A DNA stretch of 64,000 bases, taken from positions 48,778-112,777 of the forward strand of contig CACIXR010000005.1 of assembly GCA_902590695.1 (NCBI GenBank). Direction: 5' to 3'. Shown here piece after piece: positions 18,721 to 26,481 of this stretch; within the stretch, counting starts at the first letter, position 1; every line of letters begins with the position of its first letter. Origin of the DNA: an uncultured Alphaproteobacteria bacterium. GTDB taxonomy: Bacteria > Pseudomonadota > Alphaproteobacteria > HIMB59 > GCA-002718135. The notes beneath the pieces were generated by a model. It did not search any database. It saw nothing but the letters and a program-made list of their open reading frames with translations, and was not told the origin of the DNA. A program made the position numbers and the translations under genes.

Positions 18721-18997
18721 AAATATAACTGAAGAAGATATTATAAATAGCTTCGTAGAACAGATACTATCTGAAGATGCAGACTTTGAATTTATGTCTG
18801 AAGATGAGCAAGCGAAAATCTACGGCATCTATCAATTATTATTAACTGCAGTTCATAGAGCAGTAGCACATGATAATGTTTATCCAGTTGTTTATGCAAA
18901 TGATTATAATTCAAAGAAGGTAGTAGAGAATGCTATATCAAATGTTAAGCATCTCATACCAGAAATCTCTCGTATCACAGTTTCACTTGTTCACTAG
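18707..18997 (+). CDS. Small acidic phage protein of unknown function
   Basis: The product has 96 residues, with an acidic N-terminal half (EEDIINSFVEQILSEDADFEF) and a predicted helical core. No known motif is recognised. It overlaps the primase-helicase by 14 bases and ends 11 bases before the DNA polymerase, so it belongs to the replication operon. T7 has several small gp4.x proteins in the same place. Confidence 0.75.
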   Translation: MTLNKNITEEDIINSFVEQILSEDADFEFMSEDEQAKIYGIYQLLLTAVHRAVAHDNVYPVVYANDYNSKKVVENAISNVKHLIPEISRITVSLVH

Positions 18998-19008
18998 AAT
19001 GAGGAACT

Positions 19009-20784
19009 ATGAAATTAATATTCGACTTAGAAAGTGATGGGTTACTTCCAGAACTTACAAAGATACATTGTATCGTAGCTAAAGATACAGAAACAAATCA
19101 AGTCTACAGTTTTAAACCTAACGAGGTTGAGAAAGGTTTAGATTTATTAGCTAATGCAAAAGAAATCATCGCACATAATGGTATAGGTTTTGATATACCA
19201 GCGATAAAAAAGGTCTACCCGCAATGGTATACAGGTGCAAAGATAACAGACACATTAGTTTTATCACGATTAATATTCCCGGACTTAAAGAACAAAGACT
19301 TTGCTGTAAGTAATAAACATGGATTTGAAAATAGACTTATAGGTTCGCATTCACTTGAAGCATGGGGAAGAAGATTAAATATTCTTAAAGGTAACTTTGG
19401 AAAACAAACTGATTGGCAGCAATGGTCGCAAGATATGCAAAACTACTGCAGCCAAGATGTAGAAGTTACACATTCATTTTATAAAGAATTACAAAAGAGA
19501 AAGTATTCTCCTACAGCTATAGAATTAGAACATCAATTCGCAACTGCTATCTTCTTACAAGAAATGATAGGCTTTCAATTTGATAATGATGCTGCCTATA
19601 AGTTACTACAAAAACTTACAAAGAAAAGATTAGACTTAGAAGAAAAATTACAGGAAGTATTTCCGCCAGTACAAAAAGATTTGGGCGAGTTCATTCCAGC
19701 TAGAGATAATAAAACTCTCGGTTATGTAAAAGGAGTAGCCATACATAAATATGAAACTGTTAATTTTAATCCTAATAGTCGTCATCATATTGCTGATAGG
19801 CTGAAGGATAAATACAACTGGAAACCAAAAGCATTTACGCCAGATGGAAAACCAGTTGTTGATGAAGGCGTATTAAATAAACTTGAATATGCAGAAGCTA
19901 AAATACTTTCTGAATATTTATTAATACAAAAAAGAATTTCACAACTAGCTGAAGGAAGTTCAGCATGGTTAAAATTATCAAGAGGAGATAGAATACATGG
20001 ACACGTTAATACACTTGGAACGATTACAGGCCGCTGTACTCACAATAGGCCGAACATTGCACAAGTACCTAGTGTTGGCGTTCCATATGGTTTTGAATGT
20101 CGTTCTCTATTTACTGTGCCTTTTGGTTATAAGCTTGTTGGGGTCGATGTATCTGGTCTTGAACTTCGTTGTTTATCTCATTACCTCGCTCGCTTCGATA
20201 ATGGAGAGTATGTCAAACAAGTTACAGAAGGAGATGTTCATACCTTTAATCAACAAGCTGCTAATCTTCCTGATAGGAATTTGGCGAAGAGAGTAATCTA
20301 TGGTCTTATATATGGGATTGGAGATGCTCGTATGGGTGAGCTGGTTGGTGGTTCTACTACTGAAGGAAAGAAAATAAAGAAACTTTTATTCTCTAAGATA
20401 CCAGCATTACCAAAATTAACTAATGCAATAAAAAGAAAATTAGAAACTTCTAAATATATAAAAGCTTTGGACGGCAGATTATTACATTGTCGTTCAGCAC
20501 ATTCTGCATTGAATTTTTTAATTCAAAGTTGCGGAAGTATTCTCGTAAAGAAAGCTACTAACATACTCCATGAGAAATTATTTTCACGATATGAGTATGG
20601 TAAAGATTGGGCAATGGTTGCACACATACATGATGAGATGCAACTACAAGTAAAAGAAAATCTCGCCCATGAAATAGGTAGACTCGCTGTGCAATCCGTA
20701 AAGGAAGCTGGCGAAAAATTTGAGCTTCGCTGTCCACTAGACGCAGAGTACAAAATTGGAAAAAATTGGGCAGACACACATTGA
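19009..20784 (+). CDS. Family A DNA polymerase (T7 gp5-like)
   Basis: This is the replicative phage polymerase. An N-terminal 3'-5' exonuclease opens with FDLESDGL (Asp6, Glu8), followed by AHNGIGFD. Polymerase motif A is VDVSGLELRCLSHYLARFDNGEY. The O-helix motif B is AKRVIYGLIYGIG, with the conserved Lys and Tyr. Motif C is VAHIHDEMQ. The 591 residues compare with 704 in T7, and the shortening lies mainly between the exonuclease and polymerase domains. In T7 host thioredoxin binds an insertion in the thumb; whether an equivalent exists here is unclear. Confidence 0.95.
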   Translation: MKLIFDLESDGLLPELTKIHCIVAKDTETNQVYSFKPNEVEKGLDLLANAKEIIAHNGIGFDIPAIKKVYPQWYTGAKITDTLVLSRLIFPDLKNKDFAVSNKHGFENRLIGSHSLEAWGRRLNILKGNFGKQTDWQQWSQDMQNYCSQDVEVTHSFYKELQKRKYSPTAIELEHQFATAIFLQEMIGFQFDNDAAYKLLQKLTKKRLDLEEKLQEVFPPVQKDLGEFIPARDNKTLGYVKGVAIHKYETVNFNPNSRHHIADRLKDKYNWKPKAFTPDGKPVVDEGVLNKLEYAEAKILSEYLLIQKRISQLAEGSSAWLKLSRGDRIHGHVNTLGTITGRCTHNRPNIAQVPSVGVPYGFECRSLFTVPFGYKLVGVDVSGLELRCLSHYLARFDNGEYVKQVTEGDVHTFNQQAANLPDRNLAKRVIYGLIYGIGDARMGELVGGSTTEGKKIKKLLFSKIPALPKLTNAIKRKLETSKYIKALDGRLLHCRSAHSALNFLIQSCGSILVKKATNILHEKLFSRYEYGKDWAMVAHIHDEMQLQVKENLAHEIGRLAVQSVKEAGEKFELRCPLDAEYKIGKNWADTH

Positions 20785-21178
20785 TGATTTGAAACTTAAT
20801 GACAACTCCGACTTTGATTTAGATTTAAAGTTTGGACAAGCACATGAACGCAAGATAGCAAAACTATTTGGCATTAAGGAAGAACAAATCGAAGTTAAAA
20901 CTGAGCGTGATTGGTGGGCAAAGACAGGTAATCTTTGTATCGAAGTAGAACGTAGAGGTAAACCTACAGGTATCAGCATAACCAAAGCTAAAATTTGGAT
21001 ACACGTTTTAAGTAAAGGTAATAAGCAGATGCTGCGCCTAGTGTTTGATGTGGGCGTACTCAAAAAGATAGTCAAAAAATATAAGGATAATTGGAAAATG
21101 GTTGGAGATAGAAAAGAAACAAAAGCAGTTATGATTAAATTTAAGGATATATTAAATGCAGTTGCCGAAATCAATTAA
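20756..21178 (+). CDS. Possible PD-(D/E)xK nuclease-like phage protein
   Basis: The product has 140 residues. It contains HERKIAKLFG, then IEVKTERDWWAKTGNLCIEVE in pieces, then a Lys-rich ITKAKIWIHVL helix. The order D/E ... E-x-K ... CIEVE resembles restriction-endonuclease-like folds, but this is a guess from spacing. The start is a TTG at 20,756 inside the polymerase 3' end with only a weak ribosome site, so the true start may be later. It sits between polymerase and exonuclease genes, which fits a DNA-metabolism role. Confidence 0.65.
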   Translation: MEKIGQTHIDDLKLNDNSDFDLDLKFGQAHERKIAKLFGIKEEQIEVKTERDWWAKTGNLCIEVERRGKPTGISITKAKIWIHVLSKGNKQMLRLVFDVGVLKKIVKKYKDNWKMVGDRKETKAVMIKFKDILNAVAEIN

Positions 21179-21509
21179 GCTTGGACACTTTGAAATATTT
21201 ATCAAAGAACTAGACCCGGAGATTGCAGCTGCTAGTAGTGAAGAAGGTTCTTTTCTTCCAACAAGTAGAACTATTTGGATAGATAAATCAATTATAGAAA
21301 AGGGCGGTGCAGATTTAGTTTGTGTATTGATACATGAATTGATGCACGTCTCTTATTTAAAAAATAATTTCAATCAAACTTCTAGTGAAGAAGATTTGGT
21401 TAATGGTTTCAGTAATGACCTTACTGAACTTCTCTCTCGTGATGAGCTTCTCAACATTATTAATAAAATATTGAGAGGTAAAATTGGAAAACATAGACCC
21501 AAAAAATAG
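21156..21509 (+). CDS. Putative zinc metallopeptidase-like phage protein
   Basis: This protein of 117 residues has HELMH within VLIHELMHVSYLKNNF, an HExxH zinc motif. An acidic helix follows (EEDLVNGFSNDLTELL) that could provide a third Glu ligand. It resembles small gluzincin-type or SprT-like phage proteins. The substrate is unknown. It overlaps its upstream neighbour by 23 bases and its downstream neighbour by 26, so it is translated as part of the replication operon. Confidence 0.7.
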   Translation: MQLPKSIKLGHFEIFIKELDPEIAAASSEEGSFLPTSRTIWIDKSIIEKGGADLVCVLIHELMHVSYLKNNFNQTSSEEDLVNGFSNDLTELLSRDELLNIINKILRGKIGKHRPKK

Positions 21510-22266
21510 AACGATGCTCGTTGATGGAGACATCGTAGCGTATATGTGTTCAGCTCAAATGGAAGAACCTATAAAATGGGACGATGACGTTTGGACTTTA
21601 CACGCAAGTGAAAGTAAAAGTATTGATAAGCTTGCAGACACATTAGAATATTATTCTAACATCTTACTCTGTAGAAATATTGTTATCGCTTTATCTAGCA
21701 AAAACAATTTCAGAAAAAAGATTTATCCTTTGTATAAATACAATAGAAAAAATAATCGTAAACCACTTACATATTCTCCATGTAAGCAATGGCTTAGAGA
21801 TAATTTTAAAACATATGAATATAATTATTTAGAAGGAGACGATGTGTTAGGAATACTTGCTACATCTAAAATGATAGATGGAGACAAGGTAATATTAACA
21901 AAAGATAAAGACCTTAAAACTATTCCTTGCACAATATGGTTTATGCAAGGTGATAATTACACAGAAATTTCTGAAGAAGATGCAGACTATAATCATATGC
22001 TACAAACTTTAGCTGGTGATTATACTGATGGTATACCCGGCTGTCCTTCTATCGGAATCAAAACTGCAGAAAAAATATTAGCTCCACATAAAGGTAACAA
22101 AGAAGCTATGTGGAAAGCTATAGTTAAAAGATATGAGATGAATAATCTCGATGAAAAACACGCTCTCACTCAAGCTAGACTAACACGCATTATTCGTAAT
22201 GAAGATTATAACTACGAAAGAAAGAGACCTATATTATGGCAATCACCAAAACAGAAGACTTCTTAA
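21484..22266 (+). CDS. 5'-3' exonuclease / flap endonuclease (T7 gp6-like)
   Basis: FEN-family nuclease of 260 residues. Acidic metal-binding blocks are in order: MLVDGDIVAYMC, NYLEGDDVLGILAT, VILTKDKDLKTI and LAGDYTDGIPGCPSIGIKTAEKIL, the last a helix-hairpin-helix region. In T7 the enzyme removes RNA primers and degrades host DNA for nucleotides. The TTG start at 21,484 has GAGAGG 5 bases upstream. The end overlaps the next gene by 31 bases. Confidence 0.9.
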   Translation: MENIDPKNRTMLVDGDIVAYMCSAQMEEPIKWDDDVWTLHASESKSIDKLADTLEYYSNILLCRNIVIALSSKNNFRKKIYPLYKYNRKNNRKPLTYSPCKQWLRDNFKTYEYNYLEGDDVLGILATSKMIDGDKVILTKDKDLKTIPCTIWFMQGDNYTEISEEDADYNHMLQTLAGDYTDGIPGCPSIGIKTAEKILAPHKGNKEAMWKAIVKRYEMNNLDEKHALTQARLTRIIRNEDYNYERKRPILWQSPKQKTS

Positions 22267-22508
22267 GAGAAGCAATGACTATTACCAATGATAGAAATAA
22301 AACTCATGGTGATAGAGTAGTCAATCATGGAAACATATCACAGCTATGGAGTTGGTATTTAAAGAAAGAAGTAACAGCTTATGATGTAGCTATGATGATG
22401 GCACTACTAAAAATTGCTAGAACTAGAACAGGTAATCCAAATAAAGATGACCTTGTAGATGGTGCAGCATACTTAGCAATAGCTGGAGAATTAAGGTTTG
22501 ATGATTAA
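22236..22508 (+). CDS. DUF6378-like phage protein
   Basis: The product has 90 residues with the pattern ITNDRNKTHGD, W...KEVTAYDVAMMMALLKIARTRTG (read in parts) and D..VDGAAYLAIAGEL. This pattern is common in small phage proteins annotated DUF6378 next to replication genes. The histidine and acidic residues recall the MazG/HD-type helical folds, but no function is established. It overlaps the exonuclease gene and, slightly, the next gene. Confidence 0.75.
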   Translation: MAITKTEDFLREAMTITNDRNKTHGDRVVNHGNISQLWSWYLKKEVTAYDVAMMMALLKIARTRTGNPNKDDLVDGAAYLAIAGELRFDD

Positions 22509-22722
22509 AAAACTATTTACCGACACCTTAAAGACTAACGATGTTCCTCCTATGCCTCTAGTAAAGCAAGATTTACTGGAGGCTTTAGATACTCGTTTCC
22601 CTAATCAATCCGCTGATATGCAATGGAGTGAGAAGGAAGTCTGGTTCAAGGCTGGCCAAAGGTCAGTTGTAGAATTTTTAATAAAACAATTTAAAGAACA
22701 AGAAGAAGATGTGTCTAGGTAG
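22501..22722 (+). CDS. Small phage protein, unknown
   Basis: The product has about 73 residues, acidic at the C terminus (FKEQEEDVSR). The ATG at 22,501 follows AAGG by a few bases; a TTG three bases earlier is also possible. Phage promoter 2 lies inside its first codons, so late transcripts start within the gene and only read-through RNA makes the full protein. An in-frame ATG at 22,552 could serve transcripts from that promoter. No family is recognised. Confidence 0.6.
   Translation: MIKKLFTDTLKTNDVPPMPLVKQDLLEALDTRFPNQSADMQWSEKEVWFKAGQRSVVEFLIKQFKEQEEDVSR
22516..22535 (+). promoter_or_regulatory. Phage RNA polymerase promoter 2 (before structural genes)
   Basis: TTTACCGACACCTTAAAGAC matches the family consensus, with predicted +1 at G 22,533. 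It is placed just ahead of the portal, scaffold and capsid operon. It lies inside the start of a small coding region. Confidence 0.8.
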
Positions 22723-22927
22723 ACGTGCATCGCCACCTCCGCCACCACCTCCACCTTCTCCACCACCACCAAGACCTACGAATACTCAATCGTCTCCCGA
22801 GCCGGCTGAAAATACAGGTGCTAATAGGAGTGCAAGTGAGAATGTAGAGAACAAAAGAAAAGGGAGACAGAGTTTGAAAATTTCTCTCCTTGATGGTTAC
22901 GGAACAGGCGTACAAATTCCACAGTAA
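22709..22927 (+). CDS. Small polyproline phage protein upstream of portal
   Basis: The product has 72 residues: MC at the start, then a run of prolines (residues 9-21) and a C-terminal segment GRQSLKISLLDGYGTGVQIP. Short proteins with this MC-polyproline-GxxSLxI layout are common immediately before portal genes in marine podoviruses; a role in the virion is possible but unproven. It overlaps the previous gene by 14 bases and ends 2 bases before the portal gene. Confidence 0.8.
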   Translation: MCLGRRASPPPPPPPPSPPPPRPTNTQSSPEPAENTGANRSASENVENKRKGRQSLKISLLDGYGTGVQIPQ

Positions 22928-22929
22928 AT

Positions 22930-24510
22930 ATGTATACAGAAACTAAAGGTAATACAGCTCAAGGGCGGTATGAACAATGTGAAACTCAAAGAGAATTATT
23001 TCTTGAAAGAGCAAGAGATAGCGCAAAGCTAACTCTACCAACATTGATACCAGATAATGATTATACAAATTCAACTAAATATAAAACGCCATATCAAGGT
23101 ATTGGAGCTAGAGGCGTTAATAACTTAGCATCAAAACTTTTATTATCTTTATTACCTCCGAATGCGCCATTCTTTAGATTAAAGATGGACGACTTTGTTA
23201 TTAAAGAAATCGAAGGTGATGAAAATTTAAAAACAAGTATTGAAGAAGGTCTATCACAAATAGAACGAGCTATAATGACAGACATTGATGTAATGGCTGA
23301 TAGAGTAGCAATCTTCGAAGCTTTAAAACATTTAATAGTAGCTGGAAATGTACTCTTATTTGTGGGCGAAAATGGAATTAGAGTATTCCCGCTCTCACGA
23401 TATGCGGTCAAAAGAGACCCGTCTGGTAATGTTATGGAAATCATTACAAAGGAATGTCTTTCACCTAATGCACTTCCAGAAGAAATACGTAATGAAGTTA
23501 TTGAAAATCTTAAAGGTGATGAAAAGACAGTAGATATATTTACTCATATTCATAGAGTAAAAGATAAGTTTAAAATATTTCAAGAAGTAAAAGGAATGCC
23601 TATACCTAAAACTCAAGGTAGCTTTCCTGTAGATAAATCACCATACATACCTTTACGTTTTAATAGAGTAGATGGTGAAGATTACGGAAGAGGTTATGTA
23701 GAAGAATACTACGGAGACCTTAAAAGTTTAGAAGGATTAACTAGAGCAATAGTTGAAGGTTCAGCTGCAGCATCTAAAGTTTTATTTATGGTTGCTCCTA
23801 ATGGTACTACTCGTGCTAGAAAATTAGCTGAGTCTCCTAATGGTGCTATTATAGAAGGCTCTTCAAATGATGTTTCAGTTTTACAAGTAAATAAGTTTGC
23901 AGATTTTAGAATAGCTTACGATACAATGAATAGAATAGAAACTAGATTACAACTAGCTTTCTTACTTAATAGTTCAATTCAACGTAATGCAGAAAGAGTT
24001 ACAGCTTCAGAAATAAGATTTATGGCTGAAGACTTAGAGCAAGCATTGGGTGGTATATACTCAATACTATCTCAAGAATTTCAATTACCTTTTGTCATGC
24101 GTAAAATGGCAATGATGGAAAAGAATAAGAAGTTACCAGCTTTACCTAAAAGCGGAGTACGTCCAAGTATAGTTACTGGATTAGAAGCATTAGGAAGAGG
24201 TAACGATAAAAATAGATTAGTAAGTTTCTTACAAACTTTAGCAGAAACTTTAGGTGCAGAAACAATAGCAAAGTATATTAATGTTACTGATGCTGTATCA
24301 AGACTTGCTACAAGTGAAGGTATAGACCCTAAAGGATTAGTAAGAAGCGAACAAGAATTACAGGCAGAAATGCAAGCTCAGCAACAAGCAGCTCAACAAC
24401 AACAACTTGAGCAAGTTGCCGGTCAAGTGGCTGGTAAAGTTGCTGGTAACATTCCGCCTAAATCTCTCGGCGAAAGCTTACAACAATTAGAAAATCAAAT
24501 AGGACAATAA
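22930..24510 (+). CDS. Head-tail connector (portal) protein, T7 gp8-like
   Basis: The 526-residue portal forms the dodecameric ring at the DNA-entry vertex. Family blocks include an early TLPTLIPDN, GARGVNNLASKLLLSLLPPNAPFF (in parts), a central RFNRVDGEDYGRGYVEEYYGDL and ITASEIRF-like RVTASEIRFMAEDLEQALGG. The C terminus is Gln-rich (near residues 480-500). The length equals the T7 portal (536) within a few residues. The scaffold gene follows directly. Confidence 0.93.
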   Translation: MYTETKGNTAQGRYEQCETQRELFLERARDSAKLTLPTLIPDNDYTNSTKYKTPYQGIGARGVNNLASKLLLSLLPPNAPFFRLKMDDFVIKEIEGDENLKTSIEEGLSQIERAIMTDIDVMADRVAIFEALKHLIVAGNVLLFVGENGIRVFPLSRYAVKRDPSGNVMEIITKECLSPNALPEEIRNEVIENLKGDEKTVDIFTHIHRVKDKFKIFQEVKGMPIPKTQGSFPVDKSPYIPLRFNRVDGEDYGRGYVEEYYGDLKSLEGLTRAIVEGSAAASKVLFMVAPNGTTRARKLAESPNGAIIEGSSNDVSVLQVNKFADFRIAYDTMNRIETRLQLAFLLNSSIQRNAERVTASEIRFMAEDLEQALGGIYSILSQEFQLPFVMRKMAMMEKNKKLPALPKSGVRPSIVTGLEALGRGNDKNRLVSFLQTLAETLGAETIAKYINVTDAVSRLATSEGIDPKGLVRSEQELQAEMQAQQQAAQQQQLEQVAGQVAGKVAGNIPPKSLGESLQQLENQIGQ

Positions 24511-25212
24511 ATGGTAGATACAATCGAGCCTCAAGATAATACAGTTATCGAGGCACAACAAAAAGAAAACTTACAAGCAAATCAAGATAGACCTAGCTGG
24601 TTACCAGAAAAATTTAACACAGCTGAAGATTTGGCAAAAGCTTATGGTGAATTAGAAAAAGCTTATTCATCTAAAGAAGCTCCACAGCCAATGAACCAGC
24701 AACAAGCTGAACAAGCCACAGGTTTATCATTAGATAATTATTATAATGAGTTTGCAGATAATGGAGAGTTATCTGAAGATAGTTATAATCAACTTGCATC
24801 ACAAGGTTTATCACGTGATTTAGTAGATAGTTACATAGAAGGACAAAGTGCTATTGCTGATGGACACGTATCACAAATTAAATCTGCAGCTGGTAGTAAT
24901 GCTGATTATGAGAAGATAACTTCTTGGGCAGCACAAAATTTACAAGAAGCTGAAGTAAGTACTTTCAATAACATAGTTGAGAATGGTTCAGTAGAAGAAG
25001 CTATGATGGCTGTCTCTGGACTAAAAGCTCGATATGATAATTCTGTAGGCGTGCCACCGAACCTACTTCAAGGTCAGCAAGCACAGCCTACAAGTGCTTT
25101 TCAATCAACCGCTGAAATAGTAGCAGCAATCAACGACCCTAGATACCAAGTGGATACTGCGTATCGAAAGACAGTTGAAGAAAAAATAAAGAGGTCAAAT
25201 GCTTTGGGATAA
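24511..25212 (+). CDS. Capsid assembly scaffold protein, T7 gp9-like
   Basis: Acidic, Gln- and Ala-rich protein of 233 residues with little sequence conservation except WLPEKFNTAEDLAKAYGELEK (split), typical of podovirus scaffolds. The C terminus is basic (YRKTVEEKIKRSNALG), the usual capsid-contacting end. It starts at the base after the portal stop. It would direct procapsid assembly and leave before DNA packaging. The last 14 bases overlap a 37-residue membrane protein gene. Confidence 0.9.
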   Translation: MVDTIEPQDNTVIEAQQKENLQANQDRPSWLPEKFNTAEDLAKAYGELEKAYSSKEAPQPMNQQQAEQATGLSLDNYYNEFADNGELSEDSYNQLASQGLSRDLVDSYIEGQSAIADGHVSQIKSAAGSNADYEKITSWAAQNLQEAEVSTFNNIVENGSVEEAMMAVSGLKARYDNSVGVPPNLLQGQQAQPTSAFQSTAEIVAAINDPRYQVDTAYRKTVEEKIKRSNALG

Positions 25213-25312
25213 ACTAAAAACATTTTGGAACTTTGTAAAACCAGATAATCAAAATCTAATTTGGATTGCTGGCGTTATGTTCCTATTAGTACTCCTAACA
25301 ATCATATTCTAA
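25199..25312 (+). CDS. 37-residue single-membrane-span peptide
   Basis: The ATG at 25,199 is preceded by AGAGG at a normal distance and overlaps the scaffold stop. The product begins MLWDKLKTFWNFVKP, then a hydrophobic span from residue 20 on (LIWIAGVMFLLVLLTIIF). Its stop overlaps the holin start (TAATG), so the two are probably coupled. It could be a holin partner or an antiholin; that is inference from position. Confidence 0.65.
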   Translation: MLWDKLKTFWNFVKPDNQNLIWIAGVMFLLVLLTIIF

Positions 25313-25728
25313 TGATACAGTTATTAGGAGCTGCTTCTCCTATTATATCTGCATTATTTAAAACAGTAGATAAAGTAGTAGATAGCAAAGAAGAAAAAGA
25401 CAGAATAAAAGCTAAGATACAAGAACAAGCGTTAGCTGGAGAGATGAAAGAAATTTCTACTGCAGCTAACATTATTCTTGCAGAAGCAAAGAGTGAAAGT
25501 TGGATTGCTCGTTCGTGGCGTCCATTACTTATGATGATTGCTATTATAATTATAGCAAACAATTATTTAATAGTTCCGTATGCAAATGCTTTCTTTGGCG
25601 TAGGCATACAATTAGATTTACCAGATGCGCTATGGACTTTACTAACTATAGGAGTTGGTGGGTACACGCTTGGTAGAAGTTCTGAAAAGATTGCAGACAA
25701 ATTAAAGAAACCTAAACCCGGAGAGTAA
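25312..25728 (+). CDS. Holin, 3-TM type (GTA_holin_3TM-like)
   Basis: This protein of 138 residues begins MIQLLGAASPIISALF. It has a charged amphipathic helix (residues 20-60), then membrane spans in RPLLMMIAIIIIANNYLIV and LWTLLTIGVGGYTLG, and a basic tail ending KKPKPGE. SWIARSWRPLL is a hallmark of the three-helix holin family of gene-transfer-agent release. It would permeabilise the inner membrane so that the amidase can reach the wall. The ATG at 25,312 is preferred because it overlaps the preceding stop. Confidence 0.8.
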   Translation: MIQLLGAASPIISALFKTVDKVVDSKEEKDRIKAKIQEQALAGEMKEISTAANIILAEAKSESWIARSWRPLLMMIAIIIIANNYLIVPYANAFFGVGIQLDLPDALWTLLTIGVGGYTLGRSSEKIADKLKKPKPGE

Positions 25729-25730
25729 TT

Positions 25731-25832
25731 ATGCCAAAACATTATGGAAAAACAAAACCAAAAAAGATGAAGCAACAAGCAGCTATTGCTATTGCTAAAA
25801 AGAAAAAACAGGCTTTGAAAATTAAAAAGTAA
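25731..25832 (+). CDS. 33-residue basic phage peptide
   Basis: The product starts MPKHYGKTKPKKMKQQ and ends ALKIKK, with 14 lysines in 33 residues. The ATG lies 2 bases after the holin stop and the stop touches the next ATG. Such strongly basic small proteins between scaffold and capsid genes are common in marine T7-like phages; a nucleic-acid or capsid-lumen role is possible but unproven. Confidence 0.6.
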   Translation: MPKHYGKTKPKKMKQQAAIAIAKKKKQALKIKK

Positions 25833-25979
25833 ATGTCTTTATACGAAAATATAAATAGAAGAAAAAGATTAGGTATTAGTAGAAGTAAAAAGAAATCTTC
25901 TATTACAAACAAAGCTTATGCAAATATGCAAGCTGGCTTTCCTAAAAAGAATAGAAAAACTTTAAAGATAAGAACATGA
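25833..25979 (+). CDS. 48-residue basic phage protein
   Basis: The product begins MSLYENINRRKRLGISRSKK and contains TNKAYANMQAGFPKK. This layout (SLYxNIN...GISR...AYANMQAGFP) is familiar from marine podoviruses and myoviruses but has no known function. The gene starts directly after the previous stop and its own TGA overlaps the next ATG (ATGA), so it belongs to a tightly coupled chain. Confidence 0.65.
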   Translation: MSLYENINRRKRLGISRSKKKSSITNKAYANMQAGFPKKNRKTLKIRT

Positions 25980-26134
25980 CACCAGAAGATAAACAAAAAT
26001 TAAAAATACATAGTAAAAATCATTCTGCAAAACATATGGCTATAATGAATGCTATGATGCGTAGCGGAAAATCATTTAATCAAGCACACAGAGCAGCATT
26101 AAAAATTGAGCGCAAAGGAAAACAAACCACTTAA
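25976..26134 (+). CDS. 52-residue phage protein
   Basis: The product starts MTPEDKQKLKIHSKNHSAKH and continues with a Met-rich helix (MAIMNAMMRSGKSFNQAHRAAL). It is coupled to its upstream neighbour by ATGA and overlaps the next gene by 29 bases. The His-, Lys- and Met-rich helical look resembles other short proteins of this cluster. Function is unknown. Confidence 0.6.
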   Translation: MTPEDKQKLKIHSKNHSAKHMAIMNAMMRSGKSFNQAHRAALKIERKGKQTT

Positions 26135-26366
26135 CAAACCTATAAGGGAAGTTAAGGGTAATAAAAAATTTAAAGTATTCGTCAAAGATAAATCTACAGG
26201 AAACATTAAGACTATTAGATATGGCGATGCCTCGATGCGAATTAAAAAGAATATACCAGCTAGAAAAAAAAGTTTTATAGCTAGACATTCTGCTATCTTA
26301 GCAAAAGTAAAAGGTCAGAAAAACTTATCGCCTGTTTATTGGGCGCTTCGTTCTTGGAAAACGTAA
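26106..26366 (+). CDS. Conserved basic phage protein
   Basis: The product has 86 residues, starting at a TTG. It contains KVFVKDKSTGNIKTIRYGD and MRIKKNIPARKKSFIARHS followed by YWALRSWKT. The same block order occurs in cyanophage and pelagiphage proteins just before the capsid gene. Function is unknown; a capsid-associated or DNA-binding role is a guess. It is the last gene before the terminator-like hairpin at 26,367. Confidence 0.75.
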   Translation: MSAKENKPLNKPIREVKGNKKFKVFVKDKSTGNIKTIRYGDASMRIKKNIPARKKSFIARHSAILAKVKGQKNLSPVYWALRSWKT

Positions 26367-26395
26367 CCACCTCTTATTAGAGGGGTGCTTTCTTA
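26367..26395 (+). terminator. Weak terminator-like hairpin before the capsid gene
   Basis: CCTCT pairs with AGAGG around the loop TATT (26,370-26,383), with an extension through a GG bulge, followed by CTTTCTT. It could attenuate rather than stop transcription into the capsid gene. The rest of the gap to 26,481 contains an AAGGA ribosome site and nothing else recognised. Confidence 0.4.
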
Positions 26396-26481
26396 TATTA
26401 TTATCTTCAGCCTCTTGCGAGAGACAACTTTAGAAAACGTAGAGAATGACAATTAACTTTTTATTATAAGGAAATAATAAT

